DNA of 64,000 nucleotides from the NCBI RefSeq assembly GCF_014385005.1, contig NZ_JACRSZ010000004.1, positions 1 through 64,000 of the forward strand, read 5' to 3'. The notes under the pieces were generated by a model. That model had not been told where the DNA came from. It did no database searches and was given only the letters and a program-made list of their open reading frames with translations. The number at the start of each line of letters is the position of its first letter. The stretch's first letter is position 1. Position numbers and translations under genes: made by a program. Source of the DNA: Jingyaoa shaoxingensis (GTDB lineage: Bacteria; Bacillota; Clostridia; Lachnospirales; Lachnospiraceae). This document shows positions 34,980 through 42,994 of this stretch, piece by piece.

Positions 34980-35690
34980 ATGCCGGAATATTTAAAGAAA
35001 ATTAACAGATCATCTGTGGTGCAGCGTGTTATTGACCGGCTGACGGAAGCAATGCTGAGTGGGGAACTCAAACCGGGAGATAAGATTCCCACAGAAATGG
35101 AATTGTCAGAACAGCTCGGAGTCGCGCGCAATTCCATAAGAGAAGCAATTAAGATCCTGGTATATATTGGAGTCCTGGAGATTAAGCGTGCAGACGGAAC
35201 CTTCGTCTGCAACGGATTTTCAGAGAGTCTTATTGATCCTATGATATATGGTATTATTCTGAACCAGCAGAATTCACAGGATCTGAACGAACTGAGAGCT
35301 ATGGTAGAGACTGGTGTAATGCGTCTTGCCGTGGAAAAAAGCAGTGAAGAAGAGATCCGGCAGTTACACGAAAAAATGCTGGTTTTAAAAGACGCCATTT
35401 TTGCACAGACACCCGATGTGGATCAGGTTTTTGAAGCAGATAATGCATTCCATGACTGTATTACAGAGATGGGACATAATGCCATGGTGTCCAAGATCAA
35501 TGCCATCACCAGAGTACTGACTTATTCCACCCGTTACGATTCCGTAAAAGGCATGCTGGAGACCGGTCGTGGAGAAGAACTATATAGTGCACATGAAAGA
35601 GTCTATCAGCTCATTGCCAGCCGTCAGCTGGAAGGACTGCACGAATCCGTAGAAGGCACCTATTTCCTGAATGTAGGAAAAAAATCCTGA
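34980..35690 (+). CDS. FadR-subfamily GntR regulator of the TRAP/transketolase operon
   Basis: A 236-residue regulator. Winged helix about residues 8-75 (LTEAMLSGELKPGDKIPTEM, LGVARNSIREAIKIL, then the wing KRADGTFV). FCD ligand domain about 90-225 with DNAFHDCI and the late AHERVYQLIAS metal/ligand histidines. The ATG at 34980 has GAAGGAGTAAGTAAG upstream; an earlier in-frame ATG lacks a site. It is convergent with the rpe end of the TRAP/split-transketolase operon. It is the natural candidate to sense that pathway's substrate (inference). Confidence 0.92.
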   Translation: MPEYLKKINRSSVVQRVIDRLTEAMLSGELKPGDKIPTEMELSEQLGVARNSIREAIKILVYIGVLEIKRADGTFVCNGFSESLIDPMIYGIILNQQNSQDLNELRAMVETGVMRLAVEKSSEEEIRQLHEKMLVLKDAIFAQTPDVDQVFEADNAFHDCITEMGHNAMVSKINAITRVLTYSTRYDSVKGMLETGRGEELYSAHERVYQLIASRQLEGLHESVEGTYFLNVGKKS

Positions 35691-35702
35691 AAATATAACC
35701 AT

Positions 35703-35765
35703 GAAAAAGCATACAGCACAGAATCCAAAGAATGAATGTATATTCTGTGTCTGTATGCTTTTTAT
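35703..35765. terminator. Bidirectional terminator between GntR and rpe
   Basis: A long stem AAAAAGCATACAG / CTGTATGCTTTTT with an inner ACAGAAT / ATTCTGT extension. It has T-runs on both strands and serves the convergent GntR (+) and catabolic operon (-). Confidence 0.92.
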
Positions 35766-35770
35766 CACAT

Positions 35771-36445
35771 CTAATAATTCTGATACTCTTTCATAATGTT
35801 CAGGTAACGTTTCACCTTCTCTGCCAGTTCACCCTTGAATACTGCGGAACCTGCAACCAGAATGTTGGCACCTGCATCCAGAACCGTATGAATAGTCTGG
35901 TCATTTACGCCGCCATCCACCTGAATATCAATATTTCTTCCAGATTCCTGAATCTTTTTCCGCAGTTCAAGAATCTTTTCTGTCATCTGCGGAATATAGC
36001 TCTGACCGCCAAATCCCGGATTCACCGTCATAATCAGAACCATGTCCAGATCATCCATTACATAATCTAACACATTCAGTGGTGTAGAAGGATTTAACGC
36101 AACAGCAGCACGGACGCCCTTCGATTTGATACTCTGAACAACGCGGTGAAGATGGGTGCATGCTTCAGCGTGAACCGTGATACTGTCAGCTCCGCAGGAA
36201 ACAAAATCATCAATATAACGTCCCGGATCCTGAACCATCAGATGCACATCAAAAAAGCAGTTCTGTTCTTTTCGAATAGACTTAATCACCGGCATACCAA
36301 ACGAAATACTTGGTACAAACATTCCATCCATGACATCAATATGCAGGTACTCAGCTCCTGCAGATATAACTGTCTGGATATCCTCCCCTAGATGATTAAA
36401 ATTAGCAGACAAAATAGATGGTGCAAGTATATTATGTCTTGACAT
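35771..36445 (-). CDS. rpe: Ribulose-phosphate 3-epimerase
   Basis: A 224-residue TIM barrel interconverting xylulose 5-phosphate and ribulose 5-phosphate. LAPSILSANFNHLGEDI, HIDVMDGMFVP and FFDVHLMVQDP hold the metal ligands and catalytic Asp. VMTVNPGFGGQSYI is the mobile loop, and IQVDGGVND plus ANILVAGSAVF form the phosphate site. Last gene of the TRAP/transketolase operon, where it would recycle the xylulose 5-phosphate that transketolase makes. Confidence 0.96.
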   Translation of the reverse strand: MSRHNILAPSILSANFNHLGEDIQTVISAGAEYLHIDVMDGMFVPSISFGMPVIKSIRKEQNCFFDVHLMVQDPGRYIDDFVSCGADSITVHAEACTHLHRVVQSIKSKGVRAAVALNPSTPLNVLDYVMDDLDMVLIMTVNPGFGGQSYIPQMTEKILELRKKIQESGRNIDIQVDGGVNDQTIHTVLDAGANILVAGSAVFKGELAEKVKRYLNIMKEYQNY

Positions 36446-36474
36446 GGCAATCTCCTTTCATGTTATTTTATTTC

Positions 36475-36501
36475 GTATCTGTGAAGATACTGAACAGTTA
36501 C
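36475..36501. repeat. Short palindromic intergenic repeat, copy 4 (inverted orientation)
   Basis: GTATCTGTGAAG...CTGAACAGTTAC, the reverse complement of the consensus unit. It fills the gap between rpiB and rpe inside the operon and overlaps the rpiB stop by a few bases. Confidence 0.75.
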
Positions 36502-36968
36502 TTTATTTCGGCATCTGAGTATCCGTAATCTTCCTCAATTTTACTAATCAGATCCACGCGTCTCTGATGACGTCCACCCTGAAATTCTGCATCAAAGAAC
36601 GCATCACAGATCATTTTAGCCAATTCTTCTCCTACTACACGGGCGCCCATGGCAACGATCTGACAATTGTTATGTTCTGCAATCATTTTAGCAGTAAATG
36701 GTTCGCTGCACACACCTGCACGGATTCCAGGTACTTTATTCGCTGCAAGAGAGATACCAACACCCGTCCCACATACCAGAACCCCTTTATCGATATCGCC
36801 TCTGCGGATTGCTTCTGCAACCGTACGTCCCGGTATCGGGTAATCTACCTTCTCATCCAGACTGTATGCACCGTAATCTACACATTCAAATCCGCGTGCT
36901 TCCATATGTTCAAAAAGGCAGCGTTTTAATTCAATCGCTGCGTGGTCACTTCCAAAACCGATTTTCAT
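36498..36968 (-). CDS. rpiB: Ribose-5-phosphate isomerase B
   Basis: A 156-residue RpiB/LacAB-family isomerase. GFGSDHAAIELKR at the N-terminus, the catalytic Cys/anion-hole segment VLVCGTGVGISLAANKVPGIRAG, HNNCQIVAMGARV and the phosphate-binding C-terminal GGRHQRRVDLI are intact. This favours a true phosphopentose substrate over a non-phosphorylated sugar. Start 36968 is chosen over an ATG two codons upstream because of spacing from AAAGG. Part of the TRAP/transketolase operon. Confidence 0.92.
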   Translation of the reverse strand: MKIGFGSDHAAIELKRCLFEHMEARGFECVDYGAYSLDEKVDYPIPGRTVAEAIRRGDIDKGVLVCGTGVGISLAANKVPGIRAGVCSEPFTAKMIAEHNNCQIVAMGARVVGEELAKMICDAFFDAEFQGGRHQRRVDLISKIEEDYGYSDAEIK

Positions 36969-37018
36969 AATCATTCACCTTTCTATATTCTAACAAATAC
37001 TTCATTTTCTTTCAATTG

Positions 37019-37048
37019 TAAAAAGAACCGGTTCACCAGGTTCTTTTA
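37019..37048 (-). terminator. Terminator-like hairpin after the SDR gene
   Basis: Stem AAGAACC / GGTTCTT followed on the minus strand by TTTTTACA, between the SDR gene and rpiB. It would lower expression of rpiB-rpe relative to the upstream genes. The rest of the gap (37050-37145) shows nothing recognisable. Confidence 0.7.
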
Positions 37049-37145
37049 CAAGTTCTGATGAACCGACTCTTCCGATGCAATGGCAGCTGCATCAATGGAT
37101 ATTGAGAGAGATCTGAGGATCGCAAACAATACGCATGGAGGGGGC

Positions 37146-37904
37146 TTAGTCCATGTGGGATCCTCCGTTAATATCAATTTCTTCTCCTGTAATATAGGAG
37201 GCTTCTTTGGATGCCAGGAATACGATTGCATTGGCAACTTCCTGTGTTTCTCCAGGACGTCCCATCGGGATACCTGCGATAACAGCATCTGCCTGTTCCT
37301 TCGGCATAGATTTCCAGATTTCTGTATTAATCAGTCCAGGGCATACACAGTTTGTTGTGATACCATACTGAGATACCTCACGGGCAAGGTTCTTGGAGAA
37401 GCCCAGAACTGCTGCTTTGGATGCGGAATAATGAGCACCACCGAATACTCCGCCGCCACGTTTTCCGGAAACAGAAGACAGATGTACGATACGTCCGTAT
37501 TTCTGTTTCTTCATGACTTCGCAGACTGCCTGAGTAATCAGGAACAGACCAAACATATTTACGCTGAAGATGCGCTTGATATCATCCAGAGTCATATCTG
37601 CTACCGTTACTTTCTGAGAAATTCCGGCATTGTTTACCAGAACATCGATGCGTCCGTATTTTTCTACAATCTTATTTACCAGTTCTTTTACTGCATCCGG
37701 ATCTGTCAGGTTCGCTGCATATCCTGCTGCTTCAATTCCCATCTTTTTCATTTCTTCCACATTTGCATCACAGCCTGCCTGATTGATATCACAGATCACA
37801 ACCTTTGCGCCCTGTTTTCCAAATGTCTGAGCGATGGTACGTCCGATTCCTTTTGGTGAACCTGCTCCTGTTACGAGAACTACCTGATTTGTAAAATCTA
37901 ACAT
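37146..37904 (-). CDS. SDR family NAD(P)-dependent oxidoreductase
   Basis: A 252-residue classical short-chain dehydrogenase. Cofactor motif LVTGAGSPKGIGRTIAQ, with Asp after the second strand (VVICDINQAG) favouring NAD(H). LVNNAGIS, catalytic Ser (HLSSVSGKRGGG) and YSASKAA with the Tyr/Lys pair complete the active site. The C-terminus is SYITGEEIDINGGSHMD. In this operon it would oxidise or reduce a hydroxyl of the imported sugar acid or of the transketolase product. Sequence similarity is to the broad gluconate/sorbitol/3-oxoacyl reductase group, so the exact substrate is open. Confidence 0.9.
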   Translation of the reverse strand: MLDFTNQVVLVTGAGSPKGIGRTIAQTFGKQGAKVVICDINQAGCDANVEEMKKMGIEAAGYAANLTDPDAVKELVNKIVEKYGRIDVLVNNAGISQKVTVADMTLDDIKRIFSVNMFGLFLITQAVCEVMKKQKYGRIVHLSSVSGKRGGGVFGGAHYSASKAAVLGFSKNLAREVSQYGITTNCVCPGLINTEIWKSMPKEQADAVIAGIPMGRPGETQEVANAIVFLASKEASYITGEEIDINGGSHMD

Positions 37905-37934
37905 GATATTTTTCCTCCTGAATACTATATTTCA

Positions 37935-38894
37935 TTATTTCTGCATTTCCTCTGCAGTTTTTACGATTTCCTCTACTGTTACACCATTGATTTCCAACAG
38001 TCTTTCATACGGAGCTGACTGTCCGAACTGATCCTGGATACCGATACGTTTTACAATACCTTTTCCAAGTTCTGCTGCTACTTCGCAGACTGCAGAACCA
38101 AGTCCGTTGAGAATATTGTGGTCTTCTACTGTAATGATCTTGCCGATATCATTCACACATGCAGTAACTGCTTCCACATCCAGTGGCTTAATTGTATGCA
38201 TATCCAGTACACGGGCTGAAATACCTTTCTCTTCCAGAACCTTTGCAGCTTCTACTGCCAGGCGTACTGTATCTCCATTGGCAATGATAGCCACATCTTT
38301 TCCATCCTGAATCTGATGTGCTTTTCCGATTACAAATTCCACATTTTCATCATAGATCTGAGGCACCGCATCTCTTGTAAAACGCAGATACATCGGACCA
38401 TAGGTTTCTGCTGCTGCTTTCGTCAGTTTCTTTGCGGAATTGTAATCTGCCGGCATCACAACTGTCATGTTCGGGATGGTACGAAGTACTCCCATGTCTT
38501 CAATTGCCTGGTGGGAAGCACCGTCATTTGCCGGTGTCACACCACCATGGGAGCAGGCAATCTTGACATTCAGATTAGGATAACAGATCTGCTGACGAAT
38601 CATTTCACACATACGCAGAGATCCGAATACTGCATAAGTAACTACAAATGGAATCTTTCCGCAGGTTGCCAGTCCTGCTGCCACACCTGCTGCATTCTGT
38701 TCTGCAATTCCCACATTCACATACTGATTTTTGTCATCATGGTATTCCGCTGACAGTTCTTTACGGAATGCTCCTGTCTTACAGCTCTTTCCGATATCAG
38801 CATCTACGATTAAGATTTCCGGATTTTCCAGACCAAGTTTTAAAATTTCTTCACCAAAACCATCACGGGTTGCAATTTTCTTTAATTCACTCAT
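37935..38894 (-). CDS. Transketolase, C-terminal subunit (catabolic copy)
   Basis: A 319-residue paralogue of the 4.7-kb subunit. The catalytic Glu is in GIAEQNAAG. The substrate-contact strand reads MYLRFTRDAVP (RFGRLAVP in the other copy), and ITVEDHNILNGLGSAV follows. The overall sequence is clearly diverged from the housekeeping copy, especially around residues 45-60 (SAEYHDDKNQYVNV). It lies with its N-terminal partner, an SDR, RpiB, Rpe and a TRAP transporter. Split transketolases placed this way in other bacteria act on apulose 4-phosphate or sulfo-sugars, so a dedicated ketose donor is plausible (inference). Confidence 0.9.
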   Translation of the reverse strand: MSELKKIATRDGFGEEILKLGLENPEILIVDADIGKSCKTGAFRKELSAEYHDDKNQYVNVGIAEQNAAGVAAGLATCGKIPFVVTYAVFGSLRMCEMIRQQICYPNLNVKIACSHGGVTPANDGASHQAIEDMGVLRTIPNMTVVMPADYNSAKKLTKAAAETYGPMYLRFTRDAVPQIYDENVEFVIGKAHQIQDGKDVAIIANGDTVRLAVEAAKVLEEKGISARVLDMHTIKPLDVEAVTACVNDIGKIITVEDHNILNGLGSAVCEVAAELGKGIVKRIGIQDQFGQSAPYERLLEINGVTVEEIVKTAEEMQK

Positions 38895-38920
38895 TTTCTT
38901 ATCCTCCTATACGCCCTGTC

Positions 38921-39754
38921 TTAAACTAACTGCGCTGTCAGTTCTTCCATTGCCTGATCACGTTCTTCTTTATTTGGTGCTACTCCATGCCATGCACAGG
39001 AATTTTCCATATAAGAAACACCTTTTCCTTTTATGGTGTGAGCATAAATACATTTTGGTTTACCGTTTTTAGAAGCATAACATTTATCCAGTGTCGCGCA
39101 AATTTCTTCCATATCATGTCCGTCAATTTCCATGACTTCCCATCCGAAGGATTTGAATTTTTCACCCAGATCTCCGTTTGGCATTACCTGATCACAGGTT
39201 CCGTCAATCTGAAGGTTATTAAAATCTACAAATACAATCAGATTATCCAGTTCATATTTGTGAGCAGTGTTGGCTGCTTCCCAGATTTCCCCTTCCTGGG
39301 ATTCTCCGTCACCTACTACACAGAATACTTTATAATCCTTTTTGTCCATTTTGCCTGCAAGTGCCATACCTGCTGCACAGGCGAGCCCCTGTCCCAGAGA
39401 ACCCGTGGAAATATCGATTCCAGGGCATTTGTTCATCGACGGATGACCCTGAAGCATGGAACCTTCTTTTCGAAGTGTATCCAGCTCTGATTCCGGAAAA
39501 TACCCTAATGTGGCAAGGCATGCATACTGAATCGGGCATACATGTCCTTTGGAGAGCACCATGCGGTCTCGGTCTTCCCAGCGTGGGTTCTTTGGATCAA
39601 TATTCATATATTTGAAATAGCATGCAGTTACAAAATCTGCTGCTGACAGGGATCCCCCCGGATGACCGGACTGTGCTTTGTAAATCATATCCACAACCTT
39701 CATCCTCATCTGTGTTGCTGTATTCTTTAATTCTTTTACAGATACCTCTCTCAT
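38921..39754 (-). CDS. Transketolase, N-terminal subunit (catabolic copy)
   Basis: A 277-residue TPP-binding half: AQSGHPGGSLSAADF, MVLSKGHVCPIQYACL, GDGESQEGEIWEAANT and FVDFNNLQIDG (GDG with N-N). The ATG at 39754 has AGAGAGGTAAAGAAA upstream; an in-frame TTG earlier is not convincing. Near the active site it has HVCPIQYACLATLGYFP where the housekeeping copy has HTAPGLYSALAQRGYFP, a difference in the acceptor channel region. Encoded directly after the TRAP transporter genes. Confidence 0.9.
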   Translation of the reverse strand: MREVSVKELKNTATQMRMKVVDMIYKAQSGHPGGSLSAADFVTACYFKYMNIDPKNPRWEDRDRMVLSKGHVCPIQYACLATLGYFPESELDTLRKEGSMLQGHPSMNKCPGIDISTGSLGQGLACAAGMALAGKMDKKDYKVFCVVGDGESQEGEIWEAANTAHKYELDNLIVFVDFNNLQIDGTCDQVMPNGDLGEKFKSFGWEVMEIDGHDMEEICATLDKCYASKNGKPKCIYAHTIKGKGVSYMENSCAWHGVAPNKEERDQAMEELTAQLV

Positions 39755-39787
39755 TTTCTTTACCTCTCTTTTTATTATATGTTGATG

Positions 39788-39839
39788 GTTCAACGTAGGA
39801 TATTATATTGTTTTTTATAAGATCGACTTTTCATCGATC
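39788..39839. promoter_or_regulatory. Intergenic region dctM / transketolase with motif and hairpin
   Basis: Contains GTTCAACGTAGGA, sharing GTTCAACGT with the dctP upstream site at 42854, and a hairpin GATCGA / TCGATC (39821-39839). These may be a regulator site and a processing or weak termination hairpin between operon segments. Confidence 0.4.
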
Positions 39840-39855
39840 CAATAAAAATAATTCT

Positions 39856-41139
39856 TTATACAAACATCAGTGATATTGCCGGTATGTAGGTAACAAGCAG
39901 TAAGACAATCAGCATTGCCACCAGACAAGGAATAATACCCTTGGAAATATCCTCGATGGATATCTTTCCGATACCACAGGCAACGTACAGGTTTACTCCA
40001 ACCGGCGGTGTAAACAAACCAATTGCCAGGTTTACAATCATAACTACTCCAAGATGAATCGGGTCAATTCCCAGTTCCAATGCTACCGGTGCAAACAGCG
40101 GTGTGAAAATGTACAGTGCTGATGTGGAATCCAGGAAACATCCTGCAATCAGAAGCACAATATTCACGATAATGAAGAAGATGATCCCGTTACCGCCTGT
40201 CACTGCAAGCATCATATCTTTGATCGCCAGATCCAGTCTCGCACGGGTCAGTACATAAGCAAACAGGGAAGCTCCCATGGTAATAAACATTACCGTTGCA
40301 GTTGTGGAACAGGAATCTACCATAATATCAATCATTTTCTTTACATTGATTTCACGATAAATGAAAATTCCTACAAACAGTCCATAGAATACAGATACTG
40401 CAGCTGCTTCGGTTGGTGTGAAGATACCGCCGTAGATACCACCCAGGATAATAACCGGCATCATCAGTCCGAAAAATGCATCTTTTAGAGCTTTTAACCG
40501 TTCTGCACCGCTTGCCTTCGGTAATACTTTCAGATCACATTTTCTTCCCAGAATCAGTGCTACAATAATCAGTCCGGCACCCATTGCAAGCCCAGGAACC
40601 ATACCTGCCTTAAACAGATTCGTGATAGATGCATCTGCGATGGATCCATATACTACAAAGGTAATGGATGGCGGGATGACTACACCGATTGCTCCGCCTG
40701 CTGCCATAAGTGCACAGGAGAATGCTGCCGGGTAACCTGCTTTTACAAGAGCCGGGATCATAATCAGACCCAGGGCTGCTACCGTTGCCGGACCGGATCC
40801 TGAAATAGCTGCAAAGAAACAGGACACTACCACACATACAATTGCCATACCGCCTTTGATATGTCCCAGACACTTCTCTGCCAGGTTAATCAGGCGGCCT
40901 GAGATACCGGCCTTTTCCATAACGTTACCGGAGATAATAAAAAACGGAATTGCCAGTAACACGAATTTACTGCTGGATGCGGAACAGATACGAGGCAGTA
41001 CCGACATGACTGCTACGATCGGTTTTCCGGCTCCCTGCACCAGCATTGCTGCCACGCTGGACATACCCAGACAGACTGCAATCGGTGCTCCGAATGCTAA
41101 CAGGAGGACAAACACTCCAAGTAATACTATTCCAACCAT
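39856..41139 (-). CDS. dctM: TRAP transporter large permease (DctM)
   Basis: A 427-residue membrane protein with about 12 hydrophobic segments, the normal DctM length. Family landmarks are LLAFGAPIAVCLGMSS, FVLLAIPFFIISGNVMEKAGISGRL, ISGSGPATVAALGLIMIP, GGAIGVVIPPSITFVVYG and FTPPVGVNLYVACGI. It is the sodium-coupled translocation subunit for the acidic substrate delivered by DctP. It overlaps nothing but abuts dctQ (1-nt gap). Confidence 0.96.
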   Translation of the reverse strand: MVGIVLLGVFVLLLAFGAPIAVCLGMSSVAAMLVQGAGKPIVAVMSVLPRICSASSSKFVLLAIPFFIISGNVMEKAGISGRLINLAEKCLGHIKGGMAIVCVVVSCFFAAISGSGPATVAALGLIMIPALVKAGYPAAFSCALMAAGGAIGVVIPPSITFVVYGSIADASITNLFKAGMVPGLAMGAGLIIVALILGRKCDLKVLPKASGAERLKALKDAFFGLMMPVIILGGIYGGIFTPTEAAAVSVFYGLFVGIFIYREINVKKMIDIMVDSCSTTATVMFITMGASLFAYVLTRARLDLAIKDMMLAVTGGNGIIFFIIVNIVLLIAGCFLDSTSALYIFTPLFAPVALELGIDPIHLGVVMIVNLAIGLFTPPVGVNLYVACGIGKISIEDISKGIIPCLVAMLIVLLLVTYIPAISLMFV

Positions 41140-41140
41140 C

Positions 41141-41602
41141 TTACTCCTCCCCCTTTGCTGTTTTTACTGCCACACTGAGGAATGCAAGCAGTGCAAATGC
41201 TGCTCCTACAGGTACAAATAATCCGTAGATCCATTCCGGCCACTGCATGGTTGCTGTTTCCTGACCAAGTGCGTACTGGCTCATAACCATTTCAATACCG
41301 AAAATCACAATCAGCAGACAGAACACTGCTGCGATGAGATACATCAGTACCTGTACTTTTCTTGCCGCTGACGGAGAAAGCTTATCTGTTACAATCGTCA
41401 GTCCCAGATGGGCTTTTCTGCGGGCTGCAATGGCAGTTCCCATGAAACTCATCAGTACAAACAGATAACAGGACATCTCATCTGCCACAGCCAGTGGACT
41501 GTTAAATATGAATCTTGCTATTACGTTTACGAATACCAGAATTGCCATCACAGAAACACTGGCACAGGCAACGAATTTTTCAAATTTTTCTATAAATTTC
41601 AT
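41141..41602 (-). CDS. dctQ: TRAP transporter small permease (DctQ)
   Basis: A 153-residue four-helix membrane protein: VSVMAILVFVNVIARFIF, the conserved SPLAVADEMSCYLFVLMSFMGTAIAARRKAHLGL region (residues ~33-66) and two C-terminal helices. It forms the membrane complex with DctM and sits between dctP and dctM. Confidence 0.94.
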   Translation of the reverse strand: MKFIEKFEKFVACASVSVMAILVFVNVIARFIFNSPLAVADEMSCYLFVLMSFMGTAIAARRKAHLGLTIVTDKLSPSAARKVQVLMYLIAAVFCLLIVIFGIEMVMSQYALGQETATMQWPEWIYGLFVPVGAAFALLAFLSVAVKTAKGEE

Positions 41603-41614
41603 GCTCTATACCTC

Positions 41615-42670
41615 CTACTCTTCTGTGAATTCCACACCTTCTGTATCGATGTTAAATGCTTCACATGCTGCTTTTCCATACTCTGCTTTCAAGCCCTTCA
41701 TAGCATCTTTAATCAATTCCTGGAATGGTACCAGCTGTTCTTCTGTCAGCCTGTCGACCTGCATTCCGCCTTTGATAAATTCATTAATAATATCTTCTTC
41801 TTCTTTTTCAATCTTGTATCTTCCCCAGTCACAGGATTCTGTGATACATTCCTGAAGAAGTGTCTGGGTTGCTTCATCCAGATTGTTCCATACCTTGCTG
41901 TTACAGATAATCAGGTCACAGTCATATGCGTAATTCCAGATGGTCATATAATCCTGCACTTCATACATCTTCGCCGACTTAGTGATCGGTGCCCCGTTCT
42001 CCTGTCCATCGATGGTTCCCTGCTGTATCGCCGTAAATACCTCTGACCAGCTCATAGCTGTCGGACTTGCTCCGATGGCTTCCCAGAATGTCATGTAGAT
42101 CTTGGAACCCGGAATACGAATCTTCAGTCCCTTCAAATCCTCCGGCTTGGTTACCGGATGCTTACTGTTAGTCAGCTGACGGAATCCATTGTGGAATGCA
42201 CCCAGGTAGGTCAGCCCCTTCTGGGATAACCGCTCCGCATAATACTCACCACCTGTGGTATCAATCACTTCCTTTGCCTGATCATACGATGTAAATGTCC
42301 ATGGCATTGTTGCAATGTTCAGCTTTGAATCAATTGCTGATAATGTACTGGTTGCATATGCTGCCAGATCGGTTGAGCCTGCACAGACATATTCAATTCC
42401 CTTTGTTGCATTACCTCCTGCCAGTGTATCATTTGGAAAAACATCGATCGTAATATTTCCGCCTGATCTCTGTGAAACCAGTGTTGCCAGATACTGTCCA
42501 ACCTGTGTGTCGATCTGGGTATCTGTTCCGTTCACTGCAAATGACAGGTTCAGTTTCGGATAGGTAACCGCATCCCCCTCTGCGGCTTCTCCATCTGCGT
42601 ATACTGCAAGTCCCGATGTCAGCACTGCTGCCCCTGCCAGACCTGCCAGTATTCGTTTCCATTGTTTCAA
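41615..42670 (-). CDS. dctP: TRAP transporter substrate-binding protein (DctP family)
   Basis: A ~351-residue extracytoplasmic receptor. The Sec signal KQWKRILAGLAGAAVLTSGL ends AVYADGE without a lipobox cysteine, unusual for a monoderm. The DctP core includes the conserved substrate Arg in DLKGLKIRIPGS and the loop AMSWSEVFTAIQQGTIDGQENGAP. The Arg binds carboxylate or sulfonate groups in known members, so the substrate is anionic. The start is non-ATG: two adjacent TTG codons at 42673 and 42670 lie 5 and 8 nt from GGAGG. A GTG at 42679 is too close. I use 42670. Confidence 0.92.
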   Translation of the reverse strand: MKQWKRILAGLAGAAVLTSGLAVYADGEAAEGDAVTYPKLNLSFAVNGTDTQIDTQVGQYLATLVSQRSGGNITIDVFPNDTLAGGNATKGIEYVCAGSTDLAAYATSTLSAIDSKLNIATMPWTFTSYDQAKEVIDTTGGEYYAERLSQKGLTYLGAFHNGFRQLTNSKHPVTKPEDLKGLKIRIPGSKIYMTFWEAIGASPTAMSWSEVFTAIQQGTIDGQENGAPITKSAKMYEVQDYMTIWNYAYDCDLIICNSKVWNNLDEATQTLLQECITESCDWGRYKIEKEEEDIINEFIKGGMQVDRLTEEQLVPFQELIKDAMKGLKAEYGKAACEAFNIDTEGVEFTEE

Positions 42671-42751
42671 CAACCACACCTCCTTTTGAAATAAACACCT
42701 TCTCTTTTAACTCCCAATGTAGAATGTTCTGCATTGCTTGTTTGTATCTTT

Positions 42752-42779
42752 ATCTTATCACTTTTCACAGAAATGTCAA
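42752..42779 (-). promoter_or_regulatory. Promoter of the TRAP/transketolase operon
   Basis: -35 TTGACA (42774-42779), 16-bp spacer, -10 TAAGAT (42752-42757) on the minus strand, ~80 nt before dctP. Confidence 0.78.
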
Positions 42780-42853
42780 TATAATCAAATTTTTAACAAG
42801 TGTTTTCAGCACATCGCACAAAATCATTTGTTCTTATTTGGATATAATAGACT

Positions 42854-42864
42854 ACGTTCAACGT
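42854..42864. promoter_or_regulatory. Candidate operator ACGTTcAACGT
   Basis: A perfect 5-bp dyad around one base, 75 bp upstream of the -35. GTTCAACGT recurs before the transketolase genes at 39788. It could be a site for the GntR regulator at 34980. The 315-nt gap 42680-42994 holds, besides this and the promoter, only the hairpin at 42918. Confidence 0.4.
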
Positions 42865-42917
42865 CCTACATATTGTTTTTGACTTATAATACTGCTCATA
42901 CCTGTTTTTTAACCTGT

Positions 42918-42966
42918 CAGGAAAAGCATATCAAATCAGTTTTCCTGATCCAATATGCTTTTCCTG
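42918..42966 (-). terminator. Terminator-like hairpin after alaX
   Basis: A perfect 14-bp inverted repeat CAGGAAAAGCATAT / ATATGCTTTTCCTG just past the alaX stop. The T-tract lies within the distal arm (TTTTCC), so a core stem plus U-tract terminator is plausible, though there is no long U-run after the full stem. Confidence 0.6.
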
Positions 42967-42994
42967 TTTCAGTTCAAACAGATTTTTCCACTGT

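Noticed and set aside
37050..37145. Short coding frame downstream of the SDR gene
   Set aside because: The open frame overlaps the SDR 3' end, and no ribosome-binding site or recognisable product is present.
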